Assembly (NCBI RefSeq): GCF_026212465.1
Contig: NC_080052.1
Location: forward strand, 31,916,326 to 31,980,325
From: Amaranthus tricolor
Lineage: Eukaryota; Streptophyta; Magnoliopsida; Caryophyllales; Amaranthaceae
Direction of reading: 5' to 3'
DNA length: 64,000 nucleotides
The position numbers and the translations under genes were made by a program. Shown here in pieces: positions 1 to 13,013 of this stretch (the stretch's first letter is position 1; every line of letters starts with the position of its first letter). The notes beneath the pieces were generated by a model. It did no database searches and was not told the origin of the DNA. It was given only the letters and a program-made list of their open reading frames with translations.

Positions 1-1760
1 GGAGTCTCTTTATTCTTTTCTTGTACTGCTTTGTTTGGCCTTGGATAAATGTTGAAATTGGATGGCTAAGGTTCTCCCTTTTCTTTTGGTACACTTAGAT
101 GAATCAACTTATACAACTTCTTTGACTTAAACATTTTAAATTACCGGTTGATTTGAACCATTTGTTAATCCATCAAATAATAATCTTTTTAGCAAAGGCA
201 TCAAATCCCTTCTTCATTTGTTGCACTTCAACAAAGGTGACGGCATTATCATATATTTGCAATTAGATAAGGTATGGTCGTATGGATGCTCATTTGCCAT
301 GCTACTGAGTCCATTTCTTTAATGTACTCAAATTTTGACACCAGATGATATTTTCTTTTTGATCAAACGTTTTGTATAATAAATTAATGAGAATATTGAT
401 GTTTTATGATTGATTAGATATTATTTGTTAAAGGCGATTTTATGCATGTGTAAGGTGTTTGATATTGTGATTTTTTAATAGTATCGAGACCCAAATAATG
501 TAATTAACAATAATTTTTAACTTATTTAATATTTAAATTCGTGTTGAATGATACTTATGACTCAGGATCATGCCTATCTACATCATTTGTCCTTGTGACT
601 CTTTTTATACCAATATTTTTTTACACCAAAGCTATTACTATTGGAATTCTATGAACATTCATAATCCTGATATTGTTCTATTATAGCTTAAAACATCTAA
701 TGATTAAATAGGATATTACTTTAGCCATTAATAGGTGCTCATTAACCATATAGAAACACTCAAGAAATCGTATATAGTCGTAAGTTGATAAGTCGATAAT
801 ATTTATAAATATATACAATAAATATTCCTAAATATTACCATCTCAAGGTTCTCCTTTCTCTATATAATTTAGAGAAGATACTCTTGTGAGTTAGATGATT
901 GAGCTTTTCTAATATTAATCAAAATTTTAACGAAAAATCAAAGAGAAGCCATATATATATTTTATAAGAGATAACCAATTATTATTCAATCTAATGTAAA
1001 GATTATAACATTACCACTAGATACAGAAAATATAATCTATAAGAGAAAACTAATTATTATTCAATCTAATTTAGAGATATAACATTACCACTAGATACAG
1101 AAAATATAATCTATAAGAGAAAACTAATTATTATTCAATCTAATTTAGAGATATAACATTACCACTAGATATAGAAAACTACGTGATATTTATCGATCTA
1201 TAGTCATCAAAGAGTAATGACATGCAAAATTTGAAATTAATTAATTTTTTTAAACTTACTTTTTCTCAATCTCTACTATTTTTATTCTTTAAAATTATAG
1301 ACTCCTACAAATTTAATAATTCAAAATTTACTAATCCATGTCAAGTTTAACTTATTTACCAAATAGTCGAGTCTCTCTCAATTTGGTAGAAATATATCAT
1401 ATATTCATATTATTCCTTTCACAAGTATTTTAGCATCTCTCCACCAAACCATCAAAAGAAAAAGAAGATACCATCAGGATGAAAGAAGGGCCAAAATCAT
1501 TCACCCAATTGAATTAGCCTTCCTACTTCCTTTACAAGCATATGAATACGAGTAACTTATTTTAGCAAAAAAGTTGAGTACTGTGACTCTGTGAGTATAT
1601 ATGTATTAATGCAAGAAACCCAAATTTGTCCCCCAAAAAATTGATAATCCAGGGAATTTACGGTGTTGATACATACTGCTTTGTTGGCCCCCCGCATTAA
1701 TACAAGTGCATAGAGAATCTGTAATGGTAATTGTCAAACAGAATTTGCTTTGAAGTTAAG
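1..1760. other. Intergenic AT-rich sequence upstream of the VOZ gene
   Basis: No coding frame with plant-gene character is visible. The stretch is AT-rich and holds the tandem repeat listed separately. Pyrimidine-rich sequence at about 1790-1850 just beyond it looks like the start of the VOZ 5' UTR. Confidence 0.5.
964..1185. repeat. Three-copy tandem repeat, unit about 74-75 bp
   Basis: Copies start near 964, 1039 and 1113 with the shared phrase ATAAGAGA and share the later phrase ACATTACCACTAGATA. The second and third are nearly identical; the first carries a few substitutions. No coding frame is conserved. It looks like a local tandem duplication in a promoter-distal region. Confidence 0.85.
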
Positions 1761-1789
1761 AGGGCATTGCTGATTGCTGTGGTCTCTAC

Positions 1790-1851
1790 AAATCCCATCT
1801 TCTTTCTCTTACCATCTCTTCCCTATTCTCATATCACCCCATCAACCCAAG
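1790..1851 (+). other. Probable 5' UTR exon of the VOZ gene
   Basis: A pyrimidine-rich stretch ends in AAG|GTAAGC, a near-ideal donor with its GT at 1852. The next exon begins after TACAG at 2849, so a leader intron of about 1 kb separates this exon from the coding exon. The transcription start was not determined, so the left border is a guess. Confidence 0.45.
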
Positions 1852-2872
1852 GTAAGCATCTATCTTTTTTTCTACACGTTTTCTTATTTTTTCAAGAATA
1901 TTTCATTCTATATTTTTTTAATTTTATTGCTTTCTCTTTTTTTGATCCCTTCCCTTTACTTATCCTAATGTTGGGTTGTGTTTTTCATCCATAATTCATG
2001 ATTCCCATTTGCTTATTTTAAGGTTTTACATCTTTTGCTTTTGTTAAATTTTTGATATTTCCTTTGCTATTAGTGTTTGGTAATAGTTTAATCTTGGTTT
2101 GGTTGAATTTGATTGCTGATTTTTTGAAAGTTGGTGCCTTTTCTTCGCTGACCCTAATACTTTATCGGGTCTTGTGTGTATCATCTATGTGATTGTTGGT
2201 AGAATTTTGGGTCTGATTAGATTTCTGTGTTAATTTGTGAGTTGGATTGTGTTCATACTCTATAGTGAAAGAGTTGGTGTGTGTGTGTATGTTAAAAGTG
2301 GAATCTTGGTGTATTTGAGGATTTATGAAGATAGGACCACCATAGGTGACAAGTAATTTGTTATTTGATTGTGGATTGCCTTTTTTTCTTGCTGTTCATG
2401 AAATATGATCTTTTCATCTTGCCATGGTGCAATTGTGTGTTCAACACTTCGACTTTGAGGTCACTAGTTGGTTTAGCAATTGCATTGTATCTCGTTATTG
2501 GGTTTGGTTTTGTACAGCAGCAATAACCCGCATGTGTTCTGCTGTTTGCAGAATACGGTGTCGTGTTTTTTAGCATAAACAGAATGATATCATATGAAGA
2601 CCTTTTCAACTGTATGATGATGCTTCTCTGTACTGGAGAATGAATTTTTTCAGTTGAATTTTCCGCTGCAATGTCTTTTTGTTAGAACATGATTCTCTCA
2701 TAAATTATCATTAGGGTTTGTATTTCTTGAGTATCTCTAAGTTCGAATTGGAAAAAAACTTGATCCAGTGTTTTTAAGCCAGTGAAATTGTAGGGGTCTG
2801 AGGTCTGACTGAATATAATTTGTCTTCCTCCTTTCTGTTACTAATACAGGTTTTTGAAGCTTGGGATATTCG

Positions 2873-5800
2873 ATGAGAAAGGTGCTGAAGAGAAATGGCT
2901 GCAAGTCAGCATCACACCAGTTCTTTAAGGATCGAGCAAAAAATCGAGTGGATGATCTTCAGATGGTTTTTTCAGATCTGCAGTCAGCAAGGAAGGAAAG
3001 CCGCACAGTTGATGCTGCAGTTCTTGAAGAGCAGGTTTATCAAATGTTACGTGAATGGAAAGCTGAACTTAACGAACCCTCACCTGCGTCATCCTTACAA
3101 GTGAGATTTTAAATTCTTGTATTTGTTTCTTTGATCCCTGTAATTAAATGATGTGCGTGTAAAATGAAGAAAAAAGAGTATGAACAATTGTGATTGAAAT
3201 GGATTCTTGTAGAATGACAGTCTTGGCGCGTTCTCTTCGGACATTTATCGACTGTTGCACCTTTGTGATGAAGAAGATGATGCTACAAGTCCATTTGAGC
3301 TTCCTCTGCCAAAGTCTGAACCTGATATTCAAAATTTTCAAACTGGAGATGCCATTGGCTTCCAAGAGGTAGATTATGTACTCTTTCATTTAACATGGAT
3401 CTTGATGTCGAAAATGTATCTGGATTTTCTGCCATACTGTTGTTTGGCATGATATGCTGAAACTGAGTAACACCTAGGAGTCTGTAATATTGACATAAGT
3501 TGCATAGACATTTTGTGTTCTGCATGTCATATGCTTGTTGCATGGAAACGTGGCACAACAAAATAATCCATGATGACACTTCTGGAAATGACAGAAGAAT
3601 TTAAGGGGAATGTAGTGAAAAGATATGATATATCATATACATGAAAGCATTAAAAGCTGTCATTTCATCGTCTCTGGAGGAAGATATGATAGTAGAAGTA
3701 TGCAATAGAAGTTGTAGATTCTAGTTTTGCGCTAGTGTTCACATAAATGTTAGGGTGAGAAGTTGGGTAATGAGAGAGTGATTATACAACAGTTTTAGAG
3801 AGTTGGATCCAAGCGCACTAATGAGTCCAACCGCATGTGATTTGTAGATGAAATTGGGCCACCTGTGCTTACTACTCTTTAATTTCATCTGTTGTTGAAA
3901 GTTGAGTGTGTCATCGTTCTCTGACAAAAGTGATCGCTTCTAGCAACAGCCAGCTCCTTTCTCTTCTCTCATTTTGCAAACAGCATTTTACACAACCTAG
4001 TCAGTTATTAAGGGTTCAAAATTGAGTTAGGATAACAAGAATAGTTACTGCCTACGGAGATCAAATTAGCAGAAACCAACTAAGCCCTTGGACTCTTTGG
4101 TAGCTGCTGGCTTTGTTTATGGTACTTTGCAATCTTTCTTTCTATTGCAACTCCTAGTTGCGACATTTAAAGGGTTATGTGTGGGATATGGGGAAGACTC
4201 TCATGAGTATTGGATTTAGCTCTTTGTCTTCAGTCATTGTACAAAATATCGCCTACCTCAATGTATCGTTACCGTATTGTAATGTTATTGAAGCTTACCA
4301 TGAGCAATATGATCAAGACAACCGCTAAACCATCCGCATTAACCTCAAACCCGTTTTGCTACTGTGGCCGAAACTTTATTTTTTGCATTATGTGTTCAGT
4401 ACTGTTTTGTGTATTGTTCTATCATGAAGCTGGTTAATATTTACTTAATTACTCATCCAAAATTTTGTAACTCAAAACAGTGTCCATTACAGATTTAAAG
4501 CAATCTATTAACTATGAGCACGAAAAGAAGAAAAATTCTATTGAATATGTGAGTTAACGTTTTGATATTTGTGGGGATTAGAATCGCAAGTGATGATTTT
4601 TGCACAGTTATCTTCAAAGCTGCATCCTTCTGTTTTCTAATGTGTGACGTTTTAGCATTGTAGACATGCACCTACAATTTTCACTAAAGATCTTTAGTTT
4701 TCAGAGAGATTATATAAAGTCATGCCCTGATTGATATTTGCTTTGAAGGATGGCTATTTCTTGATAAAAATTAGATAGTCAGGTGGACGCGTTTGAAGAA
4801 GCCAATTTGGTGTCTATTGATTTGAGTGAAATCCCCAAGTGTCTAGTCCACTAGAAAATTAGCTATGAAATGATTACCTAAAGAAAATTTTAGTACATTT
4901 AGAACTTAGAAGTGTTCTTCCTTCTCTCTCGTTCAGCTATCCATCCTTGTTTACTACATTAAGAAAGTAAAAGATTGAAAATTACCTGTGTTTAATATTT
5001 CTATTACAGAGAAATGCGACCTACTCTATTGTGTGATGGAGCTACAACTATTTCAGCTTTAGGAAAAAACAAAATGACGGCCAAATTAGATAATCTTGGG
5101 TTTGCCTGGTGGTTGAAGACTTTCCTTTTCACCCTTGTGATAGGTTTTGATTGTCACCACATGTTAAATTAATTCTCTCTCCCCCATTGCCTATAAGGGA
5201 TTCTCTAGTCTACCCCCAAATCAAAAAATAAATAAAATAAAGACTGTCAAAACTCTATATCTCCTGCTGTAGTATTTTCCATATATCACCTAAAATCAAT
5301 TGTTGACTTTTTGATGAAAACCAGTCTGTTAGCTTATGCTGGAGAGCTTCTTGACCATGAATCATCTTTTCTTTGTAAACATCATGCAATATTCTTTTAC
5401 CATGATTTTTTTAAAAAAATTTTTTAGACCATTCTCGGTAAGGCGATACAAATGGCTGTTATAAAAAGATGCAAAAAGGAAATTAGCAAATATTCATAGA
5501 AGTGGAACGGAGAAATCTTCTTTAGACCCAGGTTAATCTAATCTCACACAAGAAACAACCATGATAAAGAATAGATCCATAATGGAACGATTAGATTCCT
5601 CAGCACCTATTCAGTTCTTAAACTTTCAAAAAACCTAAGGAAGGATTTGAGTTTCTGGTTTTCAGTTGAATGACCCAAGCTTGACGTGGCTGATTAAATC
5701 AGCGATATCGTAACAGTTAGTTGAGGGGTATTGTTTGGGCTTCGCCTGGTGAGCCTCTATTCTCAGCCATGGATGTTTTGGTATCTGAAGACGAGGGGGA

Positions 5801-7798
5801 GCATAACTTAATTTTTTTCATCATTGCTGAATAAAACTTGTAGGAGTATTTGATTGGAATTCAGTTTTGGTAACCGAGTCAATGTTCACTGTTTCTTGGA
5901 TTTTTTTCCACATCTAGACCTGAAAGTTGGATATGTACCTGCATTGAATCTTGGGACATGGGTAATCGATGTTGATCTTGGGACATGGGTAATCGATTGC
6001 ATAAAAGGTCTCGTAGTCATCTGTGTCTACATTCTTGAATTATTAGGTCATCTACACCTTTTTATTTATGGAGAATGTTTTTGAGCCTCATATTTAAAAT
6101 TGGGCATTTAGGCTTTTCGTGAGTTCAATGATTGCTAACTCAGCAATAATATAAATGAATACTTATAAATCCCTGAGAAGAAACTCTTTTGCTGATTTAT
6201 GAATGACACTTACTTTACCCAAAAAAATAAATATAAAATTAAAGAACATATAAATTTGTTTAGAGTTCTTACAGTTTGCTTCGACCATGAAGTCCAACGA
6301 TTTATGTCATTTGAAAAGTTTAAGAGAATATGTGGTGGTTAACTTTGAATTTGGCTTTTGATAGGACTCTGATGTCAAGCCTGGATCACAGGAGCAGAAT
6401 TTCTCACCAGTTGATCAATGCAAAGGATCTTCTGCATTTCGCAGTTTGACAACAAATCTGGAGCCACACCAGCTCGACTATAACCAATTTAATCTTCAAC
6501 TAGACCTTGAACATCACTATTTTGGTGGCTATAACGCTGTTGATGTGAGTGCTTTTTATGCACATCCCATTTCAGGATTTCTGCCCAACATATGCCCATC
6601 ACCTGCTGCTTTCCTGGGACCAAAGTGTGCTCTCTGGGATTGTCCCAGGCCTGCTCAAGGATCAGACTGGTGGCTGGACTACTGTAGCAGCTTCCATGCT
6701 ACTCTTGCACTAAATGAGGGGCCTCCTGGAATGACTCCAGTCTTACGTCCTGGAGGCATTGGCCTGAAAGATGGTCTACTTTTTGCTGCTCTGAGTGCTA
6801 AGGTTCAAGGCAAAGATGTTGGAATTCCGGAATGTGAGGGGGCAGCAACTGCCAAGTCCCCTTGGAATGCCCCTGGTTAGTTTCTTCTAATTGCTTTACA
6901 CAACTTAACTCCCTGTCCAGTATTGTTGTAGTTTAGAAAAGCCATCCTCCAATGAACGAGGGGTGTAAATTTGAATTATTGATATAACTTGCATCTCGGA
7001 TATTGTTCTACATGATTGAATTTCTTAATAAAAGCTCACCCTTCACATCAGCAAAAAAAGTAATCGATTTACAAGGATGGCCCTCTTTTGAAGGAATCTA
7101 CAAGAGGAAGAGATCATATTGATTTTTATTTGCAAATTGGCATACGGCATACACATCCTTTTTTTACCCTTCGTGATTTATTATTTCCCGATCATAGAAT
7201 TGCAATTTGTTCTCTCACATTTCTTTTTCATGACATTGCAGAGCTTTTTGACCTCTCAGTGCTCGAGGGGGAGAATATAAGGGAATGGCTGTTTTTTGAC
7301 AAGCCTCGAAGGGCATTTGAGAGTGGAAATAGAAAGCAGAGATCACTGCCAGATTACAGTGGCCGAGGTTGGCATGAGTCCAGAAAACAAGTTATGGACG
7401 AGTTCAGCGGGCTTAAAAGATCTTACTATATGGATCCTCAGCCACTGAATAACTATGAATGGCACCTGTACGAGTATGAGATTAACAAATGTGATGCTTG
7501 TGCGCTATATCGATTGGAACTCAAGCTGGTGGATCGTAAAAAAACTCCCAGAGGGAAATCAGCTAATGATTCAGTTTCTGAGCTCCAAAAGCAAATGGGT
7601 AGGCTTACCGCTGAGTTTCCGCTTGATAATAGGCGTACACTGAAAGGAAGGTCCAAGCTCAACAGCAAGAATGGTATCGGAAATCTGCACTCTGACCCAA
7701 ATCAATTGGCCAGCGCAGATAAAACATCGTTTGATCACGGACTCGGTGCACCATACGGGTACCTTGTGGAGAATATAGGCGATTTCTATCTGAAATGA
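2873..7798 (+). CDS. VOZ: VOZ1/VOZ2-type one-zinc-finger transcription factor
   Basis: Vascular plant one-zinc-finger protein, a NAC-related plant transcription factor family; Arabidopsis VOZ1 and VOZ2 interact with phytochrome B and act in flowering and stress responses (family knowledge). Coding exons are 2873-3100, 3213-3368, 6365-6875 and 7242-7798, joining in frame to 483 residues, the usual family length. The N-terminal block [19 protein letters not shown] and the acidic stretch [10 protein letters not shown] are family hallmarks. The zinc finger is C216-X4-C221-X13-C235-X3-H239, followed by [14 protein letters not shown] and the basic NAC-like region with [22 protein letters not shown] 2873 is chosen because it opens the conserved N-terminus; the frame upstream has only a TTG. 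The third coding exon is preceded by a ~3-kb intron without visible genes. All motif residues are present, so the gene looks intact. Confidence 0.95.
3369..6364 (+). other. Large third intron of the VOZ gene
   Basis: Donor GAG|GTAGAT and acceptor TTTTGATAG enclose about 3 kb. The short open frames inside (for example 4210-4437 and 5854-6084) have no family character and I treat them as chance. No clear transposon ends were seen. Confidence 0.75.
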
Positions 7799-8798
7799 GG
7801 CAATAGAGCAACAATCTCACAAATGTCTAGTTGGTGAGGTAATGTTCTACTGACAGTTCCAATTTTAGGTTTGGACATCTTCAATAACATTGGTGAGACC
7901 CTCATTTTTTTTACATTCGAGGATCTTGTACATATTCTTATTGTGGGTTTTAGCCAAAATGACGGTTAGTCTGCTACTGTCATTTCTGGAGCATATTTGA
8001 CATATCAAAAGGGGTTACAAACAGTTTTAAACTGCTGATGTTTACTATTTTTAGTAAAAATGTAGGGTTGATATATATTCTAACTATAGTTTCTACATGC
8101 AATGGAGATGCACGTTGGATGGTAATTTTATGAATTATGTCAACTCAACAAAAGCATGTAATGTTTCTTTATATTTTGTACTATGAGATGAGATACATGT
8201 CTGACTCTCTCTTCTTGTCATTTCCTGGTAATTGTTACTGTTGAATCTTGGACTTATTTTGATCTTATTTAAGTACTACTATGGTTAATAGATATGAAGT
8301 ATTCTCAATCTCCATCTGAATTTGATCGGAGTGATCAAGATTGCCTTTAAATTTGGAATAGTAAGACATCAAACTATACTATTGTAAAAGCTTTCTTGGA
8401 TGCCAAAGTACACTAAATTGTCATCAAATCGTCTTTTGATTGATCCAAAGTGTTGGTTTATTACTGTACTTTTAGCTTTAAACTCAATGAAATCGTTCTA
8501 TTTGCTTTATTACACTTTTCTTTAACCATTTTTTATACGTATTTTATTGTTGATCTATAAGTTAAATCATAGTCAATAACATTTTATTTAATTTGTTTCA
8601 ATATGAATTTTATTAATATTAATTTTTATAATGTTTCATTATGTATAATTTAGAGATATTTATGATTGAATTAGTATATTAACAAGAGTGAGAGACAATT
8701 TGAGGGAGTACTAATTCATAGAAGTACTTATGAATAGAAGTAGTACTTGAAATCCATACGCTTGATTCCCGGCGGTAGGGAATAGCCTATCCCAATCC
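7799..8798. other. VOZ 3' UTR and intergenic DNA
   Basis: About 1 kb of AT-rich DNA after the VOZ stop codon. The first few hundred bases are likely 3' UTR. The phrase GAGGGAGTAC near 8703-8712 resembles the end of a Stowaway-type MITE, but I could not find its partner end. Confidence 0.4.
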
Positions 8799-8913
8799 TT
8801 AAACTTCGTCACCCTTTTTATTTTATCGCCACCCCCTCTTTCAAATGAAATTACGAATTTGTCTCTGATTTTTAAAAAATTACAATTTTGCCAATCTCTA
8901 TAAATTTTTTATT

Positions 8914-8983
<70 letters not shown>

Positions 8984-9258
8984 TCAGTAACAACAATAAT
9001 AATAATAATTAACTTTTTTATATTCTTCAAAAAGAATATAAATAAAATTAATAATAATAACAGTAATAATAATAATAATAACAACAATAATAAAATTAAA
9101 AATGATAATAATTATTCAAAAAGAAAAAAAATTGAATCGCCCAGAACCGGGCGATTGGACCCCAGTTCAATCGACAAAAAAGTGGCGATTGAACCGGGGT
9201 CCAATCGCCCGGTTCTGAGCGATTCAATATAATTTTTTTTTCTTTTTGGAAAATTTAT

Positions 9259-9294
<36 letters not shown>

Positions 9295-9545
9295 TAATAA
9301 TAATAATAATTAGGGGTGCATTTATCTATACATCATTTCCAACATTGAAAAGTGTGAACATATTTATTTTGTGAGTAGTACTTTCCAAGAAGTGTGAACA
9401 TAGTAATGCACCCGACACCCCTAATTATTATTATTATTATTATAAATTTTCCAAAAAGAAAAAAAAAAATTTTGAATCGCCTGGTTCTGAACGATTCAAT
9501 TTTTTTTTTCTTTTTGAATAATTATTATTATTTTTAATTTTATTA

Positions 9546-9583
<38 letters not shown>

Positions 9584-9784
9584 TTTATTTATATTCTTTT
9601 TGAAGAATATAAAAAAGTTAATTATTATTATTGTTGTTATTGATATTATTATTATTAATTTATTATTATTATAAATAAAAAATTTGTAGAGAGTGGCAAA
9701 GTTATAATTTTTAAAAATCAAGGACAAATTCGTAATTTCATTTAAAAGGGATGTCGAAAAAATGAAAAGGGCGACGATATTTAA
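8799..9784. mobile_element. Foldback/MITE-like element with nested palindromes and ATT microsatellites
   Basis: The left arm (about 8803-8920) and right arm (about 9665-9780) are inverted copies: the left phrase AAATTACGAATTTGTC returns reversed as GACAAATTCGTAATTT, and GCCAATCTCTA returns as TAGAGAGTGGC. TTAA stands at both outer borders (8799-8802 and 9781-9784), a possible target duplication. Inside lie long ATT/AAT microsatellites and a GC-rich palindrome at about 9135-9230. The long asparagine and isoleucine frames here are microsatellite translations, not genes. No transposase is present, so it would be non-autonomous. Confidence 0.75.
9135..9230. repeat. GC-rich near-perfect palindrome inside the foldback element
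   Basis: A block beginning TTGAATCGCCCAGAACCGGG is followed after a short A-rich loop by its near-perfect reverse complement, ending GAGCGATTCAAT. A degenerate further copy of the outer phrase (GAATCGCCTGGTTCTGAACG) lies at 9474-9493 on the right side of the element. The block stands out sharply from the AT-rich surroundings. Confidence 0.85.
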
Positions 9785-11142
9785 TAACTCCCCCTGTCCC
9801 AATTGATTAGAACATTGGCAAACACATTGATTTCCAGCAGAGGGAATATTTCTAGTCCAATACATGTTGCTACTTTCGGCACAACCCACAGCCTCAAGTT
9901 TTGAACCATTTTCTTGAGATTAGAGCAGGCTACTAGATCACTTGGATTGAGGTTAAATATTTAAGAGATAAATAAAAGTCAAACTAGAAAAACAAAGTTA
10001 ATAAGATAGATGATTAAAGGATATTGATTCTTAGAGAGGAGGAAGAATTGATTAGATTTTAATAAAAAATAGAAAAAATAACAATTAATTCCCTTATTTT
10101 GGGTATAAATTTATCCTAGAGAAGAGTAAGAGAATTCTTTACCTCCAAAAAAGAAATCAACCTCTTTATTTATTTATTTTTTTTAATTTACTCTTATTCT
10201 ACCTCTATCATAATTATTTCAATAACTCTACTTACATCTTTAATTATTTTATTACATTAGTTTCACTTTTTATCCCCTTAAATGTTTACTCTCAATCCAA
10301 GTGGCCCCTACATGAAACTAGAGATTGACACAGGCTGAAAAGAAAATAAAATTTTAACATCACAACAGTTGCTCACGCTTTAGTTATCAGGGTGATTTAG
10401 TTGAAGTCCATTAACCACTAAATCATCAGAAAACCAAACAGCAGGATCACAGCTCGATCATTCCATTAAGTTCAGCAGCATCTGAATTCTGTACACAATT
10501 GTATGATAACAAACTGCAATCGACAACTATACACAAAATATACCAGATATATCAATAAAATCCAAGTCAAAGCAGCAGAACAGTCAGCAACACAAACAAA
10601 AGAATCATTAACTAAAATTATGCAATAACGAATGTTCTATTTTCCTGAAACTATCATCCTCCAGAGCACACAGAACTCAATTCCCACTTCAAGAGAATTT
10701 ATGATTAGCAGAAGCTCACTTCTCATCCATAGACATCGTCAATAAGCAAGTTAGTAGAGTTTCCACATAAGCATTTCCGGATTCAAGTATTAAGAGAAAA
10801 TTGGTGAGAAGAAAGGGAATAGCATGTGCAACAAATTTGGAGTAAAGATAGCTCAGAAATTAAAGAGAAGATACGAACCTTAGCACATATTATAGTATCC
10901 ACGATCTATTATTCAAGTACCTTTCAGACACTCACAGTAGGCTCTACAACAATCGATGACAAAGACCAACGAAATCATGTCAAAGTGGAATCATGGGAGG
11001 TTCAATATCTCCCCAATCTTACATCTACAATACAAAAACTTCCCTTTACCCCATTACACCTAAGAGAAGTCTTTTGTGGAATACCAACAAATAAAACAGA
11101 CCCAAGGAGTGTCCTACTATGTACTCAGTTCACATCATACCG
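9785..11142. other. Intergenic DNA and probable 3' UTR of the PPR gene
   Basis: No coding frame is convincing. The open frame 10826-11146 (+) has no recognisable family and overlaps the likely 3' UTR of the minus-strand PPR gene. The remainder is AT-rich sequence. Confidence 0.5.
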
Positions 11143-12786
11143 TTAACCTTTGACCTGAACCCAACTACAACCAGGAATTTTCTTAAGTCCCCGACTATCC
11201 ATCTTGCTCCTTACAATAGAAACATCCAACCAACGATCTGCTGCGGCATAGACATTAGACAACAATACAAAGTTACCTGCATTTTGTGGCTCAATTTCAA
11301 TTAGTCGGTTGGCCACTACCTCAGCCAACTCAGTATCGCAATGCAATCTACATGCTCCAAGAAGCGCGCCCCATGTTTCAGCATGGTCCACAACTGGCAA
11401 TAACTTCAGAAGATCATAAGCTACTTCTAGGTGGCCAAAACGGCCTAGAAGATCAACCATACAAGCATAATGATCCTTAGAGGGGATGATCGAGTATTTA
11501 GTCCTCATCATGTTGAATAAGAAGTAACCTTCCTCCACTAATGCAGCACGGCTGCAGGCAGTCAGAATGACGGTGAAGGCCACATCATCTGGGATTACTC
11601 CCTCAGAAAGCATATTATAGAATAATTTAACAGCATCCACTCCTTGACCATGAATAGAATGGCCTTGAATCATAGAGCAGTATGACACTATGTCGCGCTT
11701 AGGCATTTCACAAAACAAAGTCATTGCTCTCTCCATGTTACCACATTTTGCATTCATATCCACCAATGCCGCAACAACATGAATACGTTGGAGATCAAAA
11801 GAGCTCCGAATCAAGTACAAATCAATCTCTTTCGCAAGATTCAAGTTTCCTAATTGTGCACAAGCAGACATCACACTCACCATTATATATTCATCTGGCG
11901 TAGTATTGCTCAAAAGCATCTCTCTAAAGCAGTTCACAGCCTCATCTGGAAGCCCATTTTGTCCATACCCAGATATCAAAGCAGACCATTGAACAAGATC
12001 CTTCTCTAAGCACTCATTAAACAAATTTCTTGCCAAAACCATATTGCCACTTTTAGCATACCCACAAATCATTGTCGTATAAGAAACAACATTCTTTATA
12101 GGCATTGCATCAAACAACTTCCTCGCATCACTCAGCTGTCCAAACTTAACATACCCAGAAACCATAGCGTTCCAAGACACCTGATTTTGTTTAGGCATTT
12201 CATCAAACAATCTCCGAGCACTATCCAAATCCCCAAAATTAACATACCCAACAACCATAGAAGTCCAAGAAACAACATTTCTAATAGACATTTCATCAAA
12301 AACTTTGCGGGCATCACCAATCAACCTACATTTCCCATAAAAATCAATCAAACTAGTACCCACAAAAACATCATCTTCAACGCCAAATTTAATCAATAAC
12401 CCATGAACACCAAACCCAACAAAAGCAGCCAATTCATTAGCACAACACTTCAACAATGGAGGGAAAGTATACTTATCTGGAAAAGCACAAGAAGAATCTC
12501 TCATGGAGGAAAAAAGAGAAAGAGAAGAAGAAAGAGAAGAATGAAGACAATGAGCGTTCAAAAGAGAGTTCGAAAGACAAGAATTTGGATGTGTAACAAT
12601 TTTATAAACAGACGTTGCGTAATTAAGGAGAGAAGAAGAGAAAGTGGAGCGAGAAATGAAAATGGAAAGAATGAAATTGTTTTGGTGAAGGCCTTTAGTT
12701 ATGATATGAACATGAATTTTTTGGAAACACTGAAGAGTTTTGCAAGATTTTAGAAGCGTGATGATTGGCGCCAAATGATGGTTCAT
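11143..12786 (-). CDS. Pentatricopeptide repeat protein, PLS type with E motif
   Basis: Intronless 547-residue PPR protein, probably an organelle RNA-binding factor such as a C-to-U editing specificity factor (family inference). Tandem PPR units run through most of the protein, e.g. NVVSWTSMVVGYVNFGDLDSA, NQVSWNAMVSGYVKFGQLSDA and NVVSYTTMICGYAKSGNM, alternating S and L types. The C-terminus LSNVYAAADRWLDV...GCSWVQVKG is the E motif; no DYW domain follows. It resembles Arabidopsis At5g37570 from memory (the ALVDMNAKCGNMERA region), which would need a search to confirm. The start at 12786 gives a normal N-terminus, though organelle targeting is not obvious by eye. The frame is uninterrupted. 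Confidence 0.93.
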   Translation of the reverse strand: MNHHLAPIITLLKSCKTLQCFQKIHVHIITKGLHQNNFILSIFISRSTFSSSLLNYATSVYKIVTHPNSCLSNSLLNAHCLHSSLSSSLSLFSSMRDSSCAFPDKYTFPPLLKCCANELAAFVGFGVHGLLIKFGVEDDVFVGTSLIDFYGKCRLIGDARKVFDEMSIRNVVSWTSMVVGYVNFGDLDSARRLFDEMPKQNQVSWNAMVSGYVKFGQLSDARKLFDAMPIKNVVSYTTMICGYAKSGNMVLARNLFNECLEKDLVQWSALISGYGQNGLPDEAVNCFREMLLSNTTPDEYIMVSVMSACAQLGNLNLAKEIDLYLIRSSFDLQRIHVVAALVDMNAKCGNMERAMTLFCEMPKRDIVSYCSMIQGHSIHGQGVDAVKLFYNMLSEGVIPDDVAFTVILTACSRAALVEEGYFLFNMMRTKYSIIPSKDHYACMVDLLGRFGHLEVAYDLLKLLPVVDHAETWGALLGACRLHCDTELAEVVANRLIEIEPQNAGNFVLLSNVYAAADRWLDVSIVRSKMDSRGLKKIPGCSWVQVKG

Positions 12787-13013
12787 TGATGAAGATGAAA
12801 GATGAAGAGTAAAGACTGTTGCTGCGAAGTTTGATGATACATTTTTTGGACATACTTCTATAATATAAGCTAGAGACCAAGATCAATTATTTGAATATGA
12901 AGGGTTTACTTACGGTTCTTTTCTAAATTGAATGCTACATCACGCCATGATCAACAACACAAGATTTGAAAGAAGTAAGAACAGCGCTTAAAAGTTAAAG
13001 TTGGGTGTGCAAA

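Noticed and set aside
1731..1994. 87-residue plus-strand frame near the VOZ 5' end
   Set aside because: It spans the leader exon and its intron across a strong donor at 1852; composition is T-rich and there is no family match.
2895..3104. Alternative plus-strand frame in the first VOZ coding exon
   Set aside because: The overlapping frame starting at 2873 carries the conserved VOZ N-terminus and splices in frame to the rest of the gene.
8872..9889. Long open frames rich in Ile or Asn on both strands
   Set aside because: They are translations of ATT/AAT microsatellites and foldback arms; no protein family character.
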